A DNA stretch of 27,304 bases from a virus. Shown here piece after piece: positions 24,964 through 27,304 of the stretch. The notes beneath the pieces were generated by a model that did not search any database, had not been told where the DNA came from, and saw nothing but the letters and a program-made list of their open reading frames with translations. The translations under genes and the position numbers were made by a program. The stretch covers positions 1 through 27,304 of IMG/VR virus record IMGVR_UViG_3300007539_000157. One strand, 5' to 3'. Positions within the stretch are counted from its first letter, which is position 1; every line of letters begins with the position of its first letter.

Positions 24964-25336
24964 GGAAGAGAAAGTCTTTGTTAGCTGGGTAGCCCCATCC
25001 TTAAATAGAGTTTATGCTGGTGTCCATTGGAGAACTAGGAAAGCCTGGGCAGATGAGGGACATCTTGCTGTAAAGGCAGCGGTAGGTAGGGGCTTAAAGA
25101 AGTTCGATTCCCCTGTTAGCCTTGAGTTCACCCCCATAAGAGGGGCAGGTAAGAAGAAAGCTTACGACATCTCTAACTACGCTTTGACTATTAAGATAAT
25201 AGAAGATGGGCTAGTTTGGTGTGGGGTTCTTGTTGATGATACTAACAAGTGGGTTCGTCGAGTAATAACTAACGCTCCTATTAAAGGCGAGGAAACGGGG
25301 ATGGTGGTTGTTATAAAAGAGATTGAGGAGGGTTAG
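24956..25336 (+). CDS. RusA-like Holliday junction resolvase
   Basis: A 126-residue endonuclease of the RusA type, which cuts four-way DNA junctions made during replication and recombination and can prepare DNA for packaging. Family features: an N-terminal APSLNRVYAGVHWRTRKAW (13-31), the metal-binding DISN (71-74), K80 and IEDGLVWCGVLVDD with D84, D94 and D95. The DxSN form replaces the DxDN of E. coli RusA. The start must be TTG at 24956: an in-frame TAA lies at 24953-24955 and no other start precedes the PSLNRVY motif. It overlaps the holin-like gene by eight bases. Its placement at the end of a late cassette fits a packaging-linked role. Confidence 0.85.
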   Translation: MAREEKVFVSWVAPSLNRVYAGVHWRTRKAWADEGHLAVKAAVGRGLKKFDSPVSLEFTPIRGAGKKKAYDISNYALTIKIIEDGLVWCGVLVDDTNKWVRRVITNAPIKGEETGMVVVIKEIEEG

Positions 25337-25915
25337 CTAGTATATCCAATCGTCCTTAACCTTAGACCAAAACTCAACACCATCATGGTCATAGCCTTTA
25401 TCGCTACTCTTCTTCTCTCCGATAATCTCCCTTACCTGCCTCTTCATCTTCTCATGGGCTCTGATAGCAGTTGCTCTTGTTGTTGACTTCATAGGCTTAA
25501 AGATAGGAGCTAGTTCATCCTCTAGGTCAGAAGAATCCATAACTAGATTCTTTACAGTCCCATCTTTACTTCTGCTAATCCTATGCCAATTCGTATAGCT
25601 GTAAGGACTGCAAAGATTACTAGAGTCATTAAACTCATATTCGGTAGCAAAAGTAATAAACTGATTGGAGTTATGAGATAAGCTTGTATGGGTAAGGTGG
25701 GTAGTCCTTAGTCCTGAGAAGACAGTAAATACAAGGATAGACCGGTCGTCTGGGGCGTCATAAAACTCATCGCTAAAGACCTCAACATGTTGAGTATGGA
25801 GACAGACCTTCTCCATCTCATCTCTCCTTTTGTATCTCCACATATGGTTCTCTTTAAAGGTAGCAGCCTTTGGATTCAAATCATCGTCTAGTATATATGC
25901 TTGAGGTTTCCCCAT
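25337..25915 (-). CDS. Hypothetical protein, first minus-strand gene from the left
   Basis: A 192-residue hydrophilic protein with no family I recognise. It has a central beta-like region (RSILVFTVFSGLRTTH; QFITFATEYEFN) and a basic helical C-terminal part (ATAIRAHEKMKRQVREIIGE). ATG at 25915 is preceded by a GAGGAAGAAGAG purine run acting as ribosome binding site. Its stop abuts the stop of the plus-strand resolvase gene with no bases between, so the two gene blocks collide here. It is the last gene of the leftward operon; as a guess, an early or accessory phage protein. Confidence 0.65.
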   Translation of the reverse strand: MGKPQAYILDDDLNPKAATFKENHMWRYKRRDEMEKVCLHTQHVEVFSDEFYDAPDDRSILVFTVFSGLRTTHLTHTSLSHNSNQFITFATEYEFNDSSNLCSPYSYTNWHRISRSKDGTVKNLVMDSSDLEDELAPIFKPMKSTTRATAIRAHEKMKRQVREIIGEKKSSDKGYDHDGVEFWSKVKDDWIY

Positions 25916-25926
25916 CTCTTCTTCCT

Positions 25927-26157
25927 CTACTCTTTAAAGACCCCACTACTCTTCCCTAGTGCCCTTTGAGCTACTTGCAAAACAAATGGCTTAACAGTCG
26001 CATCCTCGCCAATAAGGTCTAGTGTGAACATCTCAATCTGTTGTAGTGCTTCTTTGTATTTCAAGGCTTCAGCTTGCCAGTCATCTGCCTTCTTCATGCA
26101 ATCACTACTAGGAAAGGTCATTCGATTCATCTCCTTTATTATCTCTAAGCAATACAT
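25927..26157 (-). CDS. Small hypothetical protein
   Basis: A 76-residue protein, mostly helical (KKADDWQAEALKYKEALQQI), with two cysteines (C3, C20) and a C-terminal RALGKSSGVFKE. No family is recognised. ATG at 26157 has GGAGGAG about ten bases upstream on the minus strand. It is spaced 11 bases from the downstream gene, as part of a compact leftward operon of small genes typical of phage early or accessory regions. Confidence 0.6.
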   Translation of the reverse strand: MYCLEIIKEMNRMTFPSSDCMKKADDWQAEALKYKEALQQIEMFTLDLIGEDATVKPFVLQVAQRALGKSSGVFKE

Positions 26158-26164
26158 TTACCCA

Positions 26165-26440
26165 TCACTCCTCCTTGTCCGAGTCCTGCTGTGGTTGCTT
26201 GTTTTCATAAAATGTATGAGGCATACCATCAAACCACATGTACCCCTCTTTGTCGTGCTTCCTAACTTTGTACCCCTTGCCGCTTGGAGCCACTAAGTCG
26301 CACCCATCCGGTAGTTTATACATTTGAATTTGAGTAGGTAAGCAAAGTTCATGTTGCATAATTTCTTTGATTGCGCTTTCAACAACCTCAACCCAAGATG
26401 TATATAAATTAAGTGGTAGGCTTGCTGTGATTATTTTCAT
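26165..26440 (-). CDS. Small hypothetical protein
   Basis: A 91-residue protein with an N-terminal beta-helix start (MKIITASLPLNLYTSWVEVV), a central beta region (QMYKLPDGCDLVAPSGKGYK), an aromatic MWFDGMPHTFYE segment and an acidic tail (QQDSDKEE). No family is recognised. The ATG at 26440 follows AAGGGG on the minus strand. It overlaps the upstream gene by 32 bases in another frame, indicating tight packing. Function unknown. Confidence 0.6.
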   Translation of the reverse strand: MKIITASLPLNLYTSWVEVVESAIKEIMQHELCLPTQIQMYKLPDGCDLVAPSGKGYKVRKHDKEGYMWFDGMPHTFYENKQPQQDSDKEE

Positions 26441-26618
26441 TTTCTTTCCCCTTTACATCACGAGTTTCTATATTCTCGGTACTTAAACGGCGATTGAGCT
26501 GATTTCTAAGCCTCTCATTCTCAGCCTGAAGCCTATCCGCTCTATCATGCTGCTCTATATAAAGCTTGTGATTTAGCTGCATAGCACTGGAGAGTTTTTC
26601 GTAGTCTGTTTTGTTCAT
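26409..26618 (-). CDS. Small coiled-coil hypothetical protein
   Basis: A 69-residue hydrophilic protein. Residues about 5-45 form a coiled coil (IEQHDRADRLQAENERLRNQ), with a polar Asn/Lys/Glu tail (KGKENENNHSKPTT). ATG overlaps the upstream stop as ATGA, so translation is coupled. A small oligomeric adaptor is possible, but no partner can be named. The tail overlaps the next gene by 32 bases. Confidence 0.6.
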   Translation of the reverse strand: MNKTDYEKLSSAMQLNHKLYIEQHDRADRLQAENERLRNQLNRRLSTENIETRDVKGKENENNHSKPTT

Positions 26619-26845
26619 AACTCCATCATTTCATTAATCAGAAACATTTGAACATTCTCTCTAAGCTGAGCAAATTCTTCTTCGCTGTTTGTCGAGTATT
26701 CCATATCCGATTGCGTTGCAATATTAAGAACACGCTCTAGGTAGTTCATCTTTCTACGTCTCACTTGCTTTTTTATTGTTCTCTCGATATCAAGCGAACG
26801 TCCACCTAATGTCTCTACTTCATCCATTCGTTTTTCAACGCTCAT
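26615..26845 (-). CDS. Small hypothetical protein
   Basis: A 76-residue helical protein with a basic cluster (IKKQVRRRKMNYLERVL, about 24-40) and an acidic C-terminal helix (EEEFAQLRENVQMFLINEMM). ATG at 26845 has AGGAG seven bases upstream on the minus strand, a good ribosome binding site. No family recognised. The basic patch might contact nucleic acid, which is a guess. Confidence 0.6.
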   Translation of the reverse strand: MSVEKRMDEVETLGGRSLDIERTIKKQVRRRKMNYLERVLNIATQSDMEYSTNSEEEFAQLRENVQMFLINEMMEL

Positions 26846-26876
26846 CCTTTTCTCCTATCCTTTAGTTATAGGCGAT

Positions 26877-27134
26877 TCATTTCTCTTTCTGATTCCGTTC
26901 AACTCTATGAGCCTTCGCTTTAATCTCCTTAGCCATCTTTGCTAGCACTTCGTACTTGCTGCGGTAGGGCATAGTAGCGCTCGATAAGTCTATAAGCTTT
27001 GCTACTTCTTTCTTCTGCTCAGGGGGTAAGTCGTCTTTATCAATTATCACGGCAGTCTCGTTATCATTAGCTCCACTACTTCCACCAGTCCGTAGCCAAA
27101 GCAAAAGCCTACGGTGAGCAACAAAGCTATCCAA
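26877..27134 (-). CDS. Hypothetical protein, start uncertain (possible -1 frame product)
   Basis: An open frame of 85 codons from TTG at 27134. From about residue 16 it reads like a real soluble domain: GGSSGANDNETAVIIDKDDL, then a helical basic end (SKYEVLAKMAKEIKAKAHRV). The TTG start has no ribosome binding site and there is no ATG before residue 55. The first 29 codons lie inside the better-supported membrane peptide gene (27047-27157), in its -1 frame. It may be reached by a -1 frameshift or appear split by a sequence error, giving a membrane-anchored protein, or use the weak TTG. No canonical slippery heptamer is seen in phase. Confidence 0.45.
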   Translation of the reverse strand: MDSFVAHRRLLLWLRTGGSSGANDNETAVIIDKDDLPPEQKKEVAKLIDLSSATMPYRSKYEVLAKMAKEIKAKAHRVERNQKEK

Positions 27135-27157
27135 ACAATCATTGCTATATTGTTCAT
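27047..27157 (-). CDS. Small membrane peptide (36 residues)
   Basis: A very short gene, ATG at 27157 to TGA at 27047-27049. It encodes an N-terminal membrane helix (IAMIVWIALLLTVGFCFGYG, residues 4-23) and a short tail (VEVVELMITRLP). Support for it being real: its ATG overlaps the upstream stop as ATGA, and GGAG lies about nine bases before the start on the minus strand. It may be a small membrane protein in its own right or the membrane anchor of the overlapping -1 frame (26877-27134). Function unknown; a lysis-related role is only a possibility. Confidence 0.6.
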   Translation of the reverse strand: MNNIAMIVWIALLLTVGFCFGYGLVEVVELMITRLP

Positions 27158-27304
27158 TGCACCATCTCCGGCTCTATACCAAGTGACTTTTCAGCTTCTC
27201 GAACTACGTGCCTTAGGTCATCAATGTGGATAATAATAGGCGGGGAATCATGGGACTCTCTATCCGCATCAAACCATTTAATAAGGATGAACTCAGGACT
27301 CTCT
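27154..27304 (-). CDS. Partial hypothetical protein running off the right edge
   Basis: The C-terminal 49 complete residues of a minus-strand gene whose start lies beyond the window. The frame is open from the edge to TGA at 27154-27156 and reads EFILIKWFDADRESHDSPPI, then a beta-helix end (IIIHIDDLRHVVREAEKSLG) and EPEMVQ. The stop overlaps the next ATG (ATGA), which supports this frame. Too little is visible for a family call. Confidence 0.55.
   Translation of the reverse strand, partial: ESPEFILIKWFDADRESHDSPPIIIHIDDLRHVVREAEKSLGIEPEMVQ

Noticed and set aside
25095-25120. TTCGATTCC resembling a tRNA T-loop
   Set aside because: It lies inside the resolvase coding sequence and no acceptor, D or anticodon stems can be formed around it.
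24956-25336. Loss of the second catalytic aspartate (DISN instead of DxDN) as a sign of an inactive RusA
   Set aside because: DxSN with a following IEDGL and DD is, to my knowledge, a regular form in phage RusA-like proteins, so it is not evidence of inactivation.

Overview
The window looks like the structural (late) half of a tailed, podovirus-type bacteriophage genome or prophage. The evidence is a near-continuous plus-strand cassette from about 1.1 to 25.3 kb with recognisable packaging, head, neck, ejection and lysis proteins. Genes are packed with ATGA, TAATG and TGATG overlaps and have AAGGAG-type ribosome binding sites, so the host is a bacterium, but nothing here identifies which one. 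No integrase, repressor, polymerase or replication gene is visible. The head and neck are a mosaic: a P22-like portal and neck (gp4-like adaptor, gp10-like hub) with an N4-gp56-type major capsid protein.

Layout. 1-312: small gene, probably the small terminase. 313-1097: a gene-free island of about 785 bp, rich in short repeats, dyads and two promoter-like repeats resembling single-subunit phage RNA polymerase sites. 1098-5087: large terminase and portal, then an intrinsic terminator. 5166-8541: accessory block with two small unknown proteins, a small virion protein, a PAS-domain protein, an XhlA-like coiled-coil membrane protein and an adhesin-like protein with eight 24-residue repeats. 8621-11097: scaffold, major capsid protein and a probable decoration protein, then a second terminator. 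11145-14977: gp4-like adaptor, fibre-like protein, gp10-like hub and a small structural protein. 15029-24263: five probable ejection (internal virion) proteins ending in a 1797-residue polyvalent-type protein with a zincin motif. 24284-25336: M15 endolysin, holin-like protein and RusA-like resolvase.

25337-27304 is transcribed in the opposite direction. It holds a compact run of small unknown genes, including a 36-residue membrane peptide and a partial gene running off the right edge. The two gene blocks converge with no bases between their stop codons.

How it fits together: the terminase fills the scaffold-built capsid through the portal; the gp4-like and gp10-like proteins close the neck; fibre and repeat proteins contact the host; the ejection proteins are expected to enter the cell with the DNA; the M15 enzyme and holin release progeny. 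The island at 313-1097 is the likely control region for this cassette. The two internal terminators would set steps in transcript level, leaving portal and capsid at the 3' ends of their own transcripts. The most unusual parts are the PAS plus XhlA-like pair inside the virion cassette, the repeat-dense island, the portal's HxH-rich N-terminal extension and the giant zincin-containing ejection protein.
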